From Paenibacillus_S vulneris (GTDB taxonomy: Bacteria; Bacillota; Bacilli; Paenibacillales; NBRC-103111): a DNA stretch of 64,000 bases. Positions 1-7,794 of the stretch are shown in pieces (positions within the stretch are counted from its first letter, which is position 1; each line of letters opens with the position of its first letter). A model generated the notes under the pieces. The model did not search any database and had not been told where the DNA came from. It saw only the letters and a program-made list of their open reading frames with translations. The position numbers were made by a program, and so were the translations under genes. The stretch spans positions 310,001 to 374,000 of the forward strand of contig NZ_BAABJG010000003.1 of the NCBI RefSeq assembly GCF_039543185.1, read 5' to 3'.

Positions 1-453
1 ATATCGGAATTACTGAGTCAAAAACTCCAGATACCGTATTACGAATTGGACGAAATCTATTGGGATAATGAAGCGGAGGTATATGGGGTAAAAGCTCCGG
101 CAGAGGGGCGGGATCAAAAGCTAAGAGATATGGTCGCCCAAGACTCGTGGATCATAGAAGGGGCCTATAGATCATGGGTAGCTCCAAGCTTTTCTGCAGC
201 GGATAAGATTGTTGTTCTTATGCCTCCTTTGTCGGTTCAAGAAGCAAGAATATGGAAGAGATATGAAGAACGTACCTCAGGGGCTGTTATGAGCACAAAG
301 CGTGAGACTCTCGAAGGTACGCTGAACCTTATCGAGTGGAACAAAGAATACAATCTAGTGAAGCTGCCTCATTTTATCGAGACATGTGATTGCAAAGACA
401 AGATCATTACTGTAAATGATAACTTGGACGTTTTAGAGTTATTTTCAAAGTAG
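1..453 (+). CDS. FlaR-like P-loop kinase (adenylate-kinase-like), 5' truncated
   Basis: The reading frame is open from base 1, so the gene starts outside the window; the TTG at 46 is internal. Visible residues run from ISELLSQKLQIPYYELDEIYW, which is the segment that follows the Walker A loop in the 'DNA topology modulation protein FlaR'/adenylate-kinase-like family, where an LDxIYW motif is typical. A later RxxWKRYEERT segment fits the lid/arginine region of such small kinases. About 151 residues are present, so only the N-terminal P-loop is missing. The family is annotated as nucleotide-binding; the true substrate is not established. The next gene is tyrS, which has its own promoter and leader, so no functional link is implied. 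Confidence 0.6.
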   Translation: MSELLSQKLQIPYYELDEIYWDNEAEVYGVKAPAEGRDQKLRDMVAQDSWIIEGAYRSWVAPSFSAADKIVVLMPPLSVQEARIWKRYEERTSGAVMSTKRETLEGTLNLIEWNKEYNLVKLPHFIETCDCKDKIITVNDNLDVLELFSK

Positions 454-471
454 GAAGGATCAATATAATGA

Positions 472-500
472 TTGACATTATTACCACTATATGGTTAAAT
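472..500 (+). promoter_or_regulatory. Sigma-A promoter of the tyrS T-box leader
   Basis: TTGACA at 472-477 and TTAAAT at 495-500 are separated by 17 bp. The predicted start near 507 lies just before the T-box Stem I, so this promoter explains the region as leader RNA rather than coding DNA. Confidence 0.6.
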
Positions 501-524
501 GTAACAAATCGAATATCAGATAAA

Positions 525-788
525 GCAATGATGGATGGTCGAACACCAAGTAAGAAAGATGAACGAATGTCTACAGAGGATGGTGTGAACCGGTGCAGTT
601 ATCTTTCTGAATTACAATCCGGAGCTGGAATGGTGAAAATGATGGAATCATGAGTAAGCTTTTCTCGGCATGTCGATGCCGTTACGTTAAATAAGTGAAA
701 GAAGCTTATTCTGCTTCTTTAATTAGGGTGGTACCGCGAGACAGCCTTCTCGTCCCTTTTCGGGATATTGAGGGTTGTCTTTTTATTT
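525..788 (+). promoter_or_regulatory. T-box riboswitch (tyrosine specific)
   Basis: The T-box consensus GGGTGGTACCGCG is exact at 726-738. Upstream lie Stem I elements: an AGTAAGAAA segment near 550, an AG-bulge/GGTGTGAACCGG segment at 575-595, and a specifier loop of the form GAATTACAATCCGGAG at 609-624. The TAC at 613-615 followed by A is the tyrosine codon expected for a tyrS leader. Uncharged tRNA-Tyr should pair with the specifier and the T-box and let transcription pass the terminator that follows. The leader boundaries are approximate. Confidence 0.9.
739..785 (+). terminator. T-box leader terminator
   Basis: The GACAGCC / GGGTTGTC stem with the inner CGTCCC/GGGAT helix, followed by CTTTTTATTTT, forms the conditional terminator. 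It overlaps the antiterminator half that contains the T-box sequence. Confidence 0.8.
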
Positions 789-812
789 TATTCATGGAAT
801 GGAGGAACATAG

Positions 813-2072
813 ATGGAAACAATCCATCATCTTTCTGACGAACAAAAACAAGAGGTCGAACGACAGCTGAGCATTATACGAAGAGGAGCAGTTGAAATCA
901 TACCCGAGGATGCTCTGATACAAAAAATTGCAAATTCAGTCCTTACAGGCAAGCCTCTTAAGGTGAAGCTAGGGCTGGATCCTTCAGCACCGGATATCCA
1001 TATCGGCCATACCGTAGTACTGCACAAACTGAGGAAATTCCAGGATTTGGGGCATGAAGTACAACTGATTATAGGTGATTTTACTGGACGAATCGGGGAC
1101 CCTACGGGGAAATCCGAGACTAGAAAACAACTGTCTGAGGAGGATGTAAAACGAAATGCAGCAACCTATGAAAAGCAAGTCTATAAAATACTTGATCCGC
1201 TAAAGACCAAATTTCATTTTAACTCATCGTGGCTCGGAAAAATGAATTTTCAAGAAGTACTGCAGGTAGCTGCCAAAGTTACTGTTGCACGAATGCTGGA
1301 ACGTGATGACTTTGCAAAGCGATACTCTAATAACCAGCCCATTCATATCCACGAGTTCTTTTATCCACTCATGCAAGGGTGCGATTCGGTGTCGCTTGAA
1401 AGCGATATTGAGATTGGCGGTACGGACCAAACGTTTAATATCTTAATGGGAAGAACGCTACAAGGAGCTTTTGGTTTTAAAGAAAGCCAAGCGGCCATCT
1501 TGATGCCTTTACTGGAAGGAATCGATGGAGTCCAGAAAATGAGCAAAAGTCTTAATAACTACATCGGAATAGACGAATCGCCCAATGAGATGTTTGGTAA
1601 GACCATGTCGATCCCAGACGATATCATGATTAAATACTTTGAATTAAGTACAGGCATAACAAACGAGGAGCTTCTGAAGCTTCGGCAAGGGTTGAAAGAC
1701 GGGGAGATACATCCTCGCGATGCTAAAGTTCGACTGGCTAGAGAATATGTTCGTTTGTATCACGGCGACCAAGAAGCCGACGAAGCGGAGCAGCATTTTA
1801 TCACGGTATTTCAAAAGCGTTCCATTCCTGAAAATATAGATGAATTGTATTTGAGAAAAGATCAACTCCAGGATGGTAATATTTCAATTACCAAGCTGCT
1901 TGTTACGCTCGGACTTGCTTCCTCAAACAGTGAGGCAAGACGTAATGTTGTTCAGGGGGCTGTAAAAATAAATGGGATTAAGCTGCTTGAACCTAATGAA
2001 CAAGTGGAGATTCATAGCGGCGACATCATTCGGGCAGGTAAAAGGAAATTCGTTAAAATTGTGGTTGGATAG
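813..2072 (+). CDS. tyrS: Tyrosyl-tRNA synthetase (TyrZ-type)
   Basis: This cytoplasmic class I synthetase charges tRNA-Tyr with tyrosine using ATP. The HIGH signature is at residues 63-66 (HIGHTVVLHKL) and the KMSKS loop starts near residue 242. A C-terminal S4 RNA-binding domain (about 354-415, ITKLLVTLGLASSNSEARR...) completes the 419-residue protein, which is a normal length. The LGLDPSAPDIHIGH form and the KMSKSLNNYIGI loop resemble the TyrZ branch rather than the main B. subtilis TyrS branch; that assignment is from memory of the families. GGAGG lies 7 bases before the ATG. Control is by the tyrosine T-box immediately upstream, and a strong terminator follows at 2211. Confidence 0.95.
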   Translation: METIHHLSDEQKQEVERQLSIIRRGAVEIIPEDALIQKIANSVLTGKPLKVKLGLDPSAPDIHIGHTVVLHKLRKFQDLGHEVQLIIGDFTGRIGDPTGKSETRKQLSEEDVKRNAATYEKQVYKILDPLKTKFHFNSSWLGKMNFQEVLQVAAKVTVARMLERDDFAKRYSNNQPIHIHEFFYPLMQGCDSVSLESDIEIGGTDQTFNILMGRTLQGAFGFKESQAAILMPLLEGIDGVQKMSKSLNNYIGIDESPNEMFGKTMSIPDDIMIKYFELSTGITNEELLKLRQGLKDGEIHPRDAKVRLAREYVRLYHGDQEADEAEQHFITVFQKRSIPENIDELYLRKDQLQDGNISITKLLVTLGLASSNSEARRNVVQGAVKINGIKLLEPNEQVEIHSGDIIRAGKRKFVKIVVG

Positions 2073-2210
2073 AAAATGAAGACGATAAGGCGGGAAAAGA
2101 CACAACCCGAACCGGATAGAAGTCACTATCCATTTGGCAGATGAAGAATATGATACATGAAGTATAGTAAATCAATGTATATCTAACGGGAAACTTGACT
2201 TACCGGCACT

Positions 2211-2247
2211 GCCACAACGCGACTAACGGTCGCGCTGTGGTTTTTTT
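2211..2247 (+). terminator. Rho-independent terminator after tyrS
   Basis: A 12-bp stem CCACAACGCGAC / GTCGCGCTGTGG (one mismatch) with a TAACG loop is followed by seven T residues. It separates tyrS from the sugar transport genes. Confidence 0.85.
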
Positions 2248-2388
2248 ATTGGAGCCAATGTGTGGTTTAATTACCTCAGCTATCTGGACAGAGTGGTTAA
2301 ATCTTTGCTTCAACAAGTTAATTTTGTTGCTTACGGTCCCTGTCCCCGCAAGGTAGACTATAGAAAAATACTACATGGGGTGAAATTC

Positions 2389-3333
2389 ATGTCTACCGAA
2401 ACACATACGCAATACGCCTCGAGTCCGCCGGTCGGCCATAGCAGGAGGAAACGTTCGACGCAGTGGCGGGAGGATTTGGCGGGGGTCGCTTTTGTCAGTC
2501 CGATGCTCATCGGGCTTTTCACATTGACACTGTTTCCGATTATTGCCTCGTTTTTTCTCAGCTTCACGAACTGGAATTTCGTTGCGGGCTTCTCCAAAAT
2601 GAAGCTTGTCGGTTTCGATAATTTTATCAAGCTGTTCAAGGACAGTGTGTTCATCATGTCGCTTGAGAACAATCTGATTCTCATCATTGTCGTGCCGGTG
2701 ACGCTCATCTGCTCGTTATTGCTCGCCGTTATTATTGATAAGAAGGTATTTTTCAAGGATTTGTTCAAAATCATTTATTTCATTCCATACATTTCCAGTA
2801 TCGTAGCCGTTGCCATCGTATTCCAGGTGCTGTTCCATCCAAGCTACGGTCCGATCAACCAAATGTTAATGTCCTTCGGTGTGGCCAATCCTCCCAAGTG
2901 GATCGCTGATCCCGACGTTGCGCTGTACTGCGTTATGGGGCTGATGGTATGGGTCAATATCGGCTATAACATGATTATTTTCCTGGCGGGCTTGCAATCA
3001 ATTCCGAAGGATTTGTATGAAGCTGCCGATATCGACGGCGCCTCCAAATGGAAGCAATTTTACCGCATTACAGTCCCGCTGCTGTCGCCAACGACGTTTT
3101 TCCTGCTGGTAACCGGCATTATCGGGTCGTTCAAAGTTTTCGATATTATTGCTGTGCTGACGAATGGCGGACCTGCGAATTCCACTACCGTGGTCGTATA
3201 TCGCTTGTACGAGGCAGCCTTCATCAACCTGCAGTCCGGTTACGCATCCGCAATGGCTATTGTTCTCCTGTTTTTTGTCCTCGTGGTGACATGGATACAG
3301 TGGATCGGCCAGCGGAGATGGGTCAATTACTAA
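2389..3333 (+). CDS. Sugar ABC transporter permease (MalF/UgpA type)
   Basis: One of two membrane subunits of a binding-protein-dependent carbohydrate importer. After a polar N-terminus of about 30 residues it has about six hydrophobic helices, the first being GVAFVSPMLIGLFTLTLFP. The cytoplasmic EAA loop (EAADIDGASKWKQFYRITVPLL region, from residue 211) docks the ATPase. I start it at ATG 2389 (314 aa), which has GGGGTGA 6 bases upstream; the frame is open further up, but those 43 residues look non-coding. The partner permease follows after 21 bases. No ATPase gene is present, which is usual in Paenibacillus, where a shared MsmX-type ATPase energises several importers. Confidence 0.9.
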   Translation: MSTETHTQYASSPPVGHSRRKRSTQWREDLAGVAFVSPMLIGLFTLTLFPIIASFFLSFTNWNFVAGFSKMKLVGFDNFIKLFKDSVFIMSLENNLILIIVVPVTLICSLLLAVIIDKKVFFKDLFKIIYFIPYISSIVAVAIVFQVLFHPSYGPINQMLMSFGVANPPKWIADPDVALYCVMGLMVWVNIGYNMIIFLAGLQSIPKDLYEAADIDGASKWKQFYRITVPLLSPTTFFLLVTGIIGSFKVFDIIAVLTNGGPANSTTVVVYRLYEAAFINLQSGYASAMAIVLLFFVLVVTWIQWIGQRRWVNY

Positions 3334-3354
3334 TAGAAAAAGGACGGAAACGCA

Positions 3355-4185
3355 ATGGATAAATGGAATACGGTTAAAAAAGCGATTTATACGGTGCTCA
3401 TGTTTGCCTTAGGATTGATGTTCATGTCACCCTTTCTCTGGATGATCTCTTCTTCCATGAAGCCGGAGCTGGATGTATTTACGTTCCCGATCGAGTGGAT
3501 CCCCCGGCACTGGAATGCAATAGAAAATTATACGACCGTATGGACAACAACGAACTTCCCTTTGTATTATTGGAACTCGATAAAGGTTACTGTAACAACT
3601 ACAGCTATATCCGTTCTGTTATCGTCCATGGCCGCTTATGCATTCAGCAAAATCAAATTTCGCGGCAGGCATGTCCTGTTCCTTATCGTGCTGGCTATCT
3701 ATATGATCCCGAATCAGGCGATCCTGGTACCGCAATTTCTGCTGCTGCGTTCGTTGAACCTGTATGATACGCATTTGGGCCTCATTTTGCTCGGATCATT
3801 CAGCGTGCTCGGAACGTTCATGCTTCGCCAGTTTTATCTGGGGGTTCACGATGAATTCATCGAATCGGCTAAAATCGACGGCGCAGGACATTTCCGTATC
3901 TTCTTCTCCGTATGTACGCCGCTCGTTCGCCCGGCCATCGCCACTTATGCGATTCTGCGCTTTATATGGACGTGGAATGATTATCAAAATCCGCTGATCT
4001 TTTTGAAAACAAAGGAATTGTTCACGATTCAGGTTGGAATACGCTCCTTCGCCACGCTGAACGGGGATCTGTACTCTCTCATTATGGCAGGTACGGTATC
4101 GGCGATTGTGCCGCTCTTGATCATCTTTATCTTCGGGCAAAAGCAGGTTATCGAGGGAATTGCTGTGGGCGGAGTCAAAGGATAG
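3355..4185 (+). CDS. Sugar ABC transporter permease (MalG/UgpE type)
   Basis: Second membrane subunit of the importer. The 276-residue protein has the usual short N-terminus (MDKWNTVKKAIYTVLMFALG), about six transmembrane helices and the EAA loop ESAKIDGAGHFRIFFSVCTP from residue 170. The C-terminus QKQVIEGIAVGGVKG is the classic end of MalG-type permeases. It lies 21 bases behind the MalF-type gene, with GGACGG before the ATG, so the two are co-transcribed. The substrate cannot be read from the permease; the nearby GH2 enzyme suggests a glycoside, possibly uronide-containing. Confidence 0.92.
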   Translation: MDKWNTVKKAIYTVLMFALGLMFMSPFLWMISSSMKPELDVFTFPIEWIPRHWNAIENYTTVWTTTNFPLYYWNSIKVTVTTTAISVLLSSMAAYAFSKIKFRGRHVLFLIVLAIYMIPNQAILVPQFLLLRSLNLYDTHLGLILLGSFSVLGTFMLRQFYLGVHDEFIESAKIDGAGHFRIFFSVCTPLVRPAIATYAILRFIWTWNDYQNPLIFLKTKELFTIQVGIRSFATLNGDLYSLIMAGTVSAIVPLLIIFIFGQKQVIEGIAVGGVKG

Positions 4186-4225
4186 TACCCATCAGGTCAA
4201 AAAACGACTTGAATTGGTTAAAATA

Positions 4226-4256
4226 TTGACTCAACGGAACCGGGAGCATTTGATAT
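4226..4256 (+). promoter_or_regulatory. Possible promoter of the binding-protein gene
   Basis: TTGACT at 4226 and TGATAT at 4251 (19-bp spacing, or TATGAT at 4254) lie in the 128-bp gap before the solute-binding protein. A separate promoter would let the binding protein be made in excess, as is common. The spacing is imperfect, so this is tentative. Confidence 0.3.
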
Positions 4257-4313
4257 GATCGGTCGTGTAAAGGGTTACAATCACACAGATTCCATAATGG
4301 AGGGGTTCGCAAT

Positions 4314-5663
4314 ATGAAAAAATCTTTACTAGCGCTTAGCGGAGTACTGCTGGCTACAACTGCGCTTGCCGGCTGCGGCGGCGGTCAGGAGAAGGCGACT
4401 GCACCTGCGGCGGAAGGCGATAAAGGAAAGGATGCCGCCAAAGCGCCCGTGACCATCAAGGTACAGGGCTGGTATACCGAAGCACAGGGCAACTGGAATA
4501 AAACGGTGGAGGCGTACAATAAAACGCACCCTAACGTGAAGGTCGTCTACGAAAGTATGTCTGAAAAAGGCGATTCCCAGGAAGGGATGAAAAAGCTCGA
4601 CCTGCTGGCTGCTTCCGGCGATCAGATGGACGTTATCATGTATTCTAGCGCATCCGATTTTGCGCAGCGCGTCGGTGCGGGCATTTTGGAGCCGCTGGAC
4701 GAATATTTGAAGAAGGGCAACGTCAACGTCAAGGAAGAATACAAGATTGATCCGGCTATTAACGGCAAATATTACGCGCTTCCGGGCAAAATGATTGAAT
4801 GGTTCGTCATGCTGAACAAGGATAAGCTTGACGAAGCGAAGCTTCCAGTACCGACCGAGTGGACGTGGAATGATTACGCTGAATATGCGAAAAAGCTGAC
4901 CAAGGGCGACGGCCCGTCCAAGCAGTACGGCTCCTACTTCCATAACTGGAAGGACTACGCGCAGCTCGCACAAAACAATGACGTGAATAACCCGTATATC
5001 GTCAAAGACGACGGCTCGGAAAACATCGACAATCCAAAGGTTCGTTTCTCCCTGGATTTGCGCAACCGGATGGAAAACATCGACAAAACCTCGGTACCTT
5101 ACTTTGACGTCATCTCGCAAAAGCTGAACTACCGTGACGTATTCTATGCCGGAAAATCGGCCATGCTTGCTACCGGGAACTGGATGGTAGGCGAGCTTGC
5201 GCTGAACGGCAAATTCAAAACCGTCTTTGCACCTTATCCGAAGGCTGACGCCAAGGACCCGAATGGATATACCGAGGTTGGGGCGGACTTCATGGGCGTA
5301 GCGGCGAACTCCAAGCATAAGCAGGAAGCGTATGATTTCGTCAGATGGTATACGACCGAAGGCATTGGTATCCAAGGCTTGTTCTTCTCAGGCTGGAAAA
5401 AAGCGGATATCGCGCAAAATGTCGATGCGATTCTAAAAACCGGCAAGCCGGAGGTAGCTTCGCTGATCGATAAAGAATCGCTCTTGAACACGCTGAAGGT
5501 TAATAAGGCGACGAAGCTGGTCATCCCTCCTACTTACTCGCTTCAGCAGGAAAAAGAATTCTTATCGCAGGTTGAGCTCTATTTGACAGGCAAGCAGGAT
5601 TTGGACAAGACGATCTCCACCGCGAAAGCGAAGATGGAAGAGATCAAAAAGAGCAATAAATAA
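4314..5663 (+). CDS. Extracellular sugar-binding lipoprotein (family 1 SBP)
   Basis: Substrate-binding component of the ABC importer, anchored outside the membrane. The N-terminus is a lipoprotein signal with lipobox LAGC and lipidated Cys21, then a Gly/Ala/Lys-rich linker. The mature part (VTIKVQGWYTEAQGNWNKTVEAYNKTHPNVKVVYE) is typical of the family that binds oligosaccharides. Length (449 aa) is normal. It follows the two permease genes and precedes a YesM/YesN two-component system, the arrangement seen in many Paenibacillus glycan-utilisation loci. GGAGGGG lies 7 bases ahead of the ATG. Confidence 0.93.
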   Translation: MKKSLLALSGVLLATTALAGCGGGQEKATAPAAEGDKGKDAAKAPVTIKVQGWYTEAQGNWNKTVEAYNKTHPNVKVVYESMSEKGDSQEGMKKLDLLAASGDQMDVIMYSSASDFAQRVGAGILEPLDEYLKKGNVNVKEEYKIDPAINGKYYALPGKMIEWFVMLNKDKLDEAKLPVPTEWTWNDYAEYAKKLTKGDGPSKQYGSYFHNWKDYAQLAQNNDVNNPYIVKDDGSENIDNPKVRFSLDLRNRMENIDKTSVPYFDVISQKLNYRDVFYAGKSAMLATGNWMVGELALNGKFKTVFAPYPKADAKDPNGYTEVGADFMGVAANSKHKQEAYDFVRWYTTEGIGIQGLFFSGWKKADIAQNVDAILKTGKPEVASLIDKESLLNTLKVNKATKLVIPPTYSLQQEKEFLSQVELYLTGKQDLDKTISTAKAKMEEIKKSNK

Positions 5664-5688
5664 CTAGCTGGAAGCTAGTCGCAATTAG

Positions 5689-5716
5689 AGGAGACTGCGG
5701 TCTCCTTTAGTTTTTA
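5689..5716 (+). terminator. Terminator after the binding-protein gene
   Basis: The palindrome AGGAGAC-TGCG-GTCTCCT is followed by TTAGTTTTT. A near-copy of this hairpin occurs at 5927, just before the sensor kinase gene. Confidence 0.7.
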
Positions 5717-5944
5717 GAAACCTGACTAATTTAGAAGATAGCTGATGGATGGAGGAGGTGGGGGATCACCTGGAGGAGCGCTAGCGTCCGCCTTTGTTCC
5801 CGGGAAAAAACCTCTATCCTGCGTTTAAATCAATTTTTCCCGAGAACAACAGCGGCTGGAAGGGGATACCCCACCGGAGTGCCACGTACAACTCTGAATT
5901 CTTTTCAGGTTTCTCAAAGCAAACTCAGGAGACTACGGTCTCCT
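5689..5944. repeat. 256-bp segment bounded by inverted hairpin repeats
   Basis: The left end (5689-5725) reads AGGAGACTGCGGTCTCCT then AGAAACCTGA; the right end (5905-5944) reads TCAGGTTTCT then AGGAGACTACGGTCTCCT. The right end is the reverse complement of the left with few differences, so about 37-40 bp of inverted terminal repeat enclose about 180 bp without a convincing gene. It may be a miniature element or a long-range leader structure. Confidence 0.5.
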
Positions 5945-5949
5945 TTTTT
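5927..5949 (+). terminator. Second terminator-like hairpin, upstream of yesM-like gene
   Basis: AGGAGAC-TACG-GTCTCCT followed by six T residues. It ends 18 bases before the chosen start of the sensor kinase, so transcription of the kinase must read through it or it acts as an attenuator. Confidence 0.6.
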
Positions 5950-5967
5950 GCGACCCGGTGTGATATC

Positions 5968-7794
5968 ATGAATCTTGCTTACAGTGCAGACGAAAGGCAG
6001 GGATGGCAGGTGCCAGGCTGGATACGCTCATTATCTCTTCGCAACAAGCTGGTGCTGACGATCTTGATTTGTCTCGTGCTGCCTTCGGTCGTTTCCATGA
6101 ACGTATCGAACCTGCTGACGCGTGAAGTCGTCCGTAGCCAGGTGACCGATAATTCACAGGAAACGATGCGGCTGGTGAACCAGTTCGTCTCGGCACAGCT
6201 AAAGAATATGCTGTACGTGATGAACTTCGTCCAGTTCGATGAAGAGCTTCAGGTGTCCGTGCGGGAGCTGGGACGAAGCGAGGAGCACACACAGGGCGAT
6301 GTTTTGGCTTATAAGCAAAAAATTTCGAAACGGCTGGATACGGTATTGAACTCGCTCGGGCACATGAATGTGACCGTCCTGCTGCCCAATAAACAATACG
6401 TTGCTTCCTACACGACCTTTACCTTTGATCCGAGCAGTTTGTTTCATAAAAGCTGGTTCGGTGAGTTGGACAAAGTATCCGGCTATAACGCGATGTGGGT
6501 CGGTGCAGAGCCGAACTACGACCCAGAGGCGAAGAAGCCCTATTTATTGACGGCAGCCAAACCGCTTCGCATGAATTCGCTAACCTATGGGTATGTCGTC
6601 GTCAGTCTGGAAATGGATTCGATCCAGCGGCTGTTCGATCAATATCAAGCGAATGATTCGATGATGATTATAGATGGCGCGGGGAAGATCGTGATCGATA
6701 AGGATTCATCGAAGATCGGTCAGCCTTTTCCTTATTTTTCCGAGCTTCCTTCGGACAACCAAGTCTCTTTCCTGAAGGTGGACGGCGAGGAATATATACT
6801 GCTTCAGGATCAGATTACTCCTGTATGGAAGCTGGTCAGCATGAGCCCTTATAAGAAAGCGGCACAAAGAATCGAATCGATCCGCCGGAGCGATTTTATG
6901 ATCCAGCTGGGTTCTCTGGTACTGTTCGCCATCCTGCTGTTGTATATGGTTCGAGCTTTGACGAAACCGATTGCAAGACTGGTCCGGACGGTCGCACGGA
7001 TTGAGTCCGGCCAGCTGAGAGAGCGGTCGAACTTGAGCGGAGCGGACGAGATCGGCAGGCTTGGTTACGTTTTCGACCGAATGCTGGATAGGATCGAGCA
7101 GACGCTGGAGGACAACCGGAGGGAGCAGGAGCTGAAGCGGAAGGCGGAGCTTGCGATGCTGCAGGCGCAAATCAATCCGCATTTTTTGTTCAATGTGCTA
7201 AACTCCATTCGGCTAAAAATTATGATGAAGGGGGACGAGGATAATGCGGAGCTGATCAGCTCCTTATCTTCGCTCCTCCGAATGACGATCCATCGAAATA
7301 ACGAGTACATTCCGCTCCATGAAGAGATCGAAATTATCGAGCACTACATCCGGCTGCTCAATTCGCGTCATGGTGACCGGGTGCAGCTTCACGTTCAAGC
7401 CGCCTCCGATTCCTTGATGCAGGAGGTGCCGAGGTTTATTTTGCAGCCGTTGATTGAGAACGCATACCTTCACGGCTTGAAGAGCAAATCAGGCGAAATT
7501 ACGATCGCCTCCCGGATTTGTCCGGATGGACGGCTTCAGGTGGAGGTTATCGATTCCGGAGTCGGCATGTCGAAGGGGCAGCTGGAGGCGCTGCAAGCGC
7601 AGCTTGAATCCGCCCCTCACGCATCCCAAACCGGCCGGCGGGGCTCTACACTCTCCGGGATCGGGCTCACCAATGTGTTTGAACGATTAAAGATAATGTA
7701 CGGCCAGCAATTCGATTTTGAGATTAACAACAGGTCGGGGCAAGGCACGCAAATTGTGCTGCGTTTTCCGGGTTCAGGGAAGGATAATGGATAA
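5968..7794 (+). CDS. Sensor histidine kinase, YesM type
   Basis: Membrane sensor of a two-component pair that usually controls the adjacent sugar importer. The order is a transmembrane helix near residues 30-50 (LVLTILICLVLPSVVSMNV), an extracellular Cache-like region, a second helix (LGSLVLFAILLLYMV), a HAMP linker, the His_kinase domain with phospho-acceptor His405 in INPHFLFNVLNSI, and an HATPase domain with the DSGVGMS G-box. I start at ATG 5968 (608 aa); the frame is open upstream to 5794, but that part contains a terminator hairpin. The ribosome binding site (GGTGTGAT) is weak. The stop overlaps the start of the response regulator (TAATG). Confidence 0.9.
   Translation: MNLAYSADERQGWQVPGWIRSLSLRNKLVLTILICLVLPSVVSMNVSNLLTREVVRSQVTDNSQETMRLVNQFVSAQLKNMLYVMNFVQFDEELQVSVRELGRSEEHTQGDVLAYKQKISKRLDTVLNSLGHMNVTVLLPNKQYVASYTTFTFDPSSLFHKSWFGELDKVSGYNAMWVGAEPNYDPEAKKPYLLTAAKPLRMNSLTYGYVVVSLEMDSIQRLFDQYQANDSMMIIDGAGKIVIDKDSSKIGQPFPYFSELPSDNQVSFLKVDGEEYILLQDQITPVWKLVSMSPYKKAAQRIESIRRSDFMIQLGSLVLFAILLLYMVRALTKPIARLVRTVARIESGQLRERSNLSGADEIGRLGYVFDRMLDRIEQTLEDNRREQELKRKAELAMLQAQINPHFLFNVLNSIRLKIMMKGDEDNAELISSLSSLLRMTIHRNNEYIPLHEEIEIIEHYIRLLNSRHGDRVQLHVQAASDSLMQEVPRFILQPLIENAYLHGLKSKSGEITIASRICPDGRLQVEVIDSGVGMSKGQLEALQAQLESAPHASQTGRRGSTLSGIGLTNVFERLKIMYGQQFDFEINNRSGQGTQIVLRFPGSGKDNG

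Noticed and set aside
468..653. 61-codon open frame with AGGAAGG upstream
   Set aside because: It covers the tyrS promoter and T-box Stem I; conserved RNA elements explain the sequence and the protein resembles nothing.
4329..5375. 348-codon minus-strand frame
   Set aside because: Antisense shadow of the binding-protein gene; arginine-rich composition without motifs.
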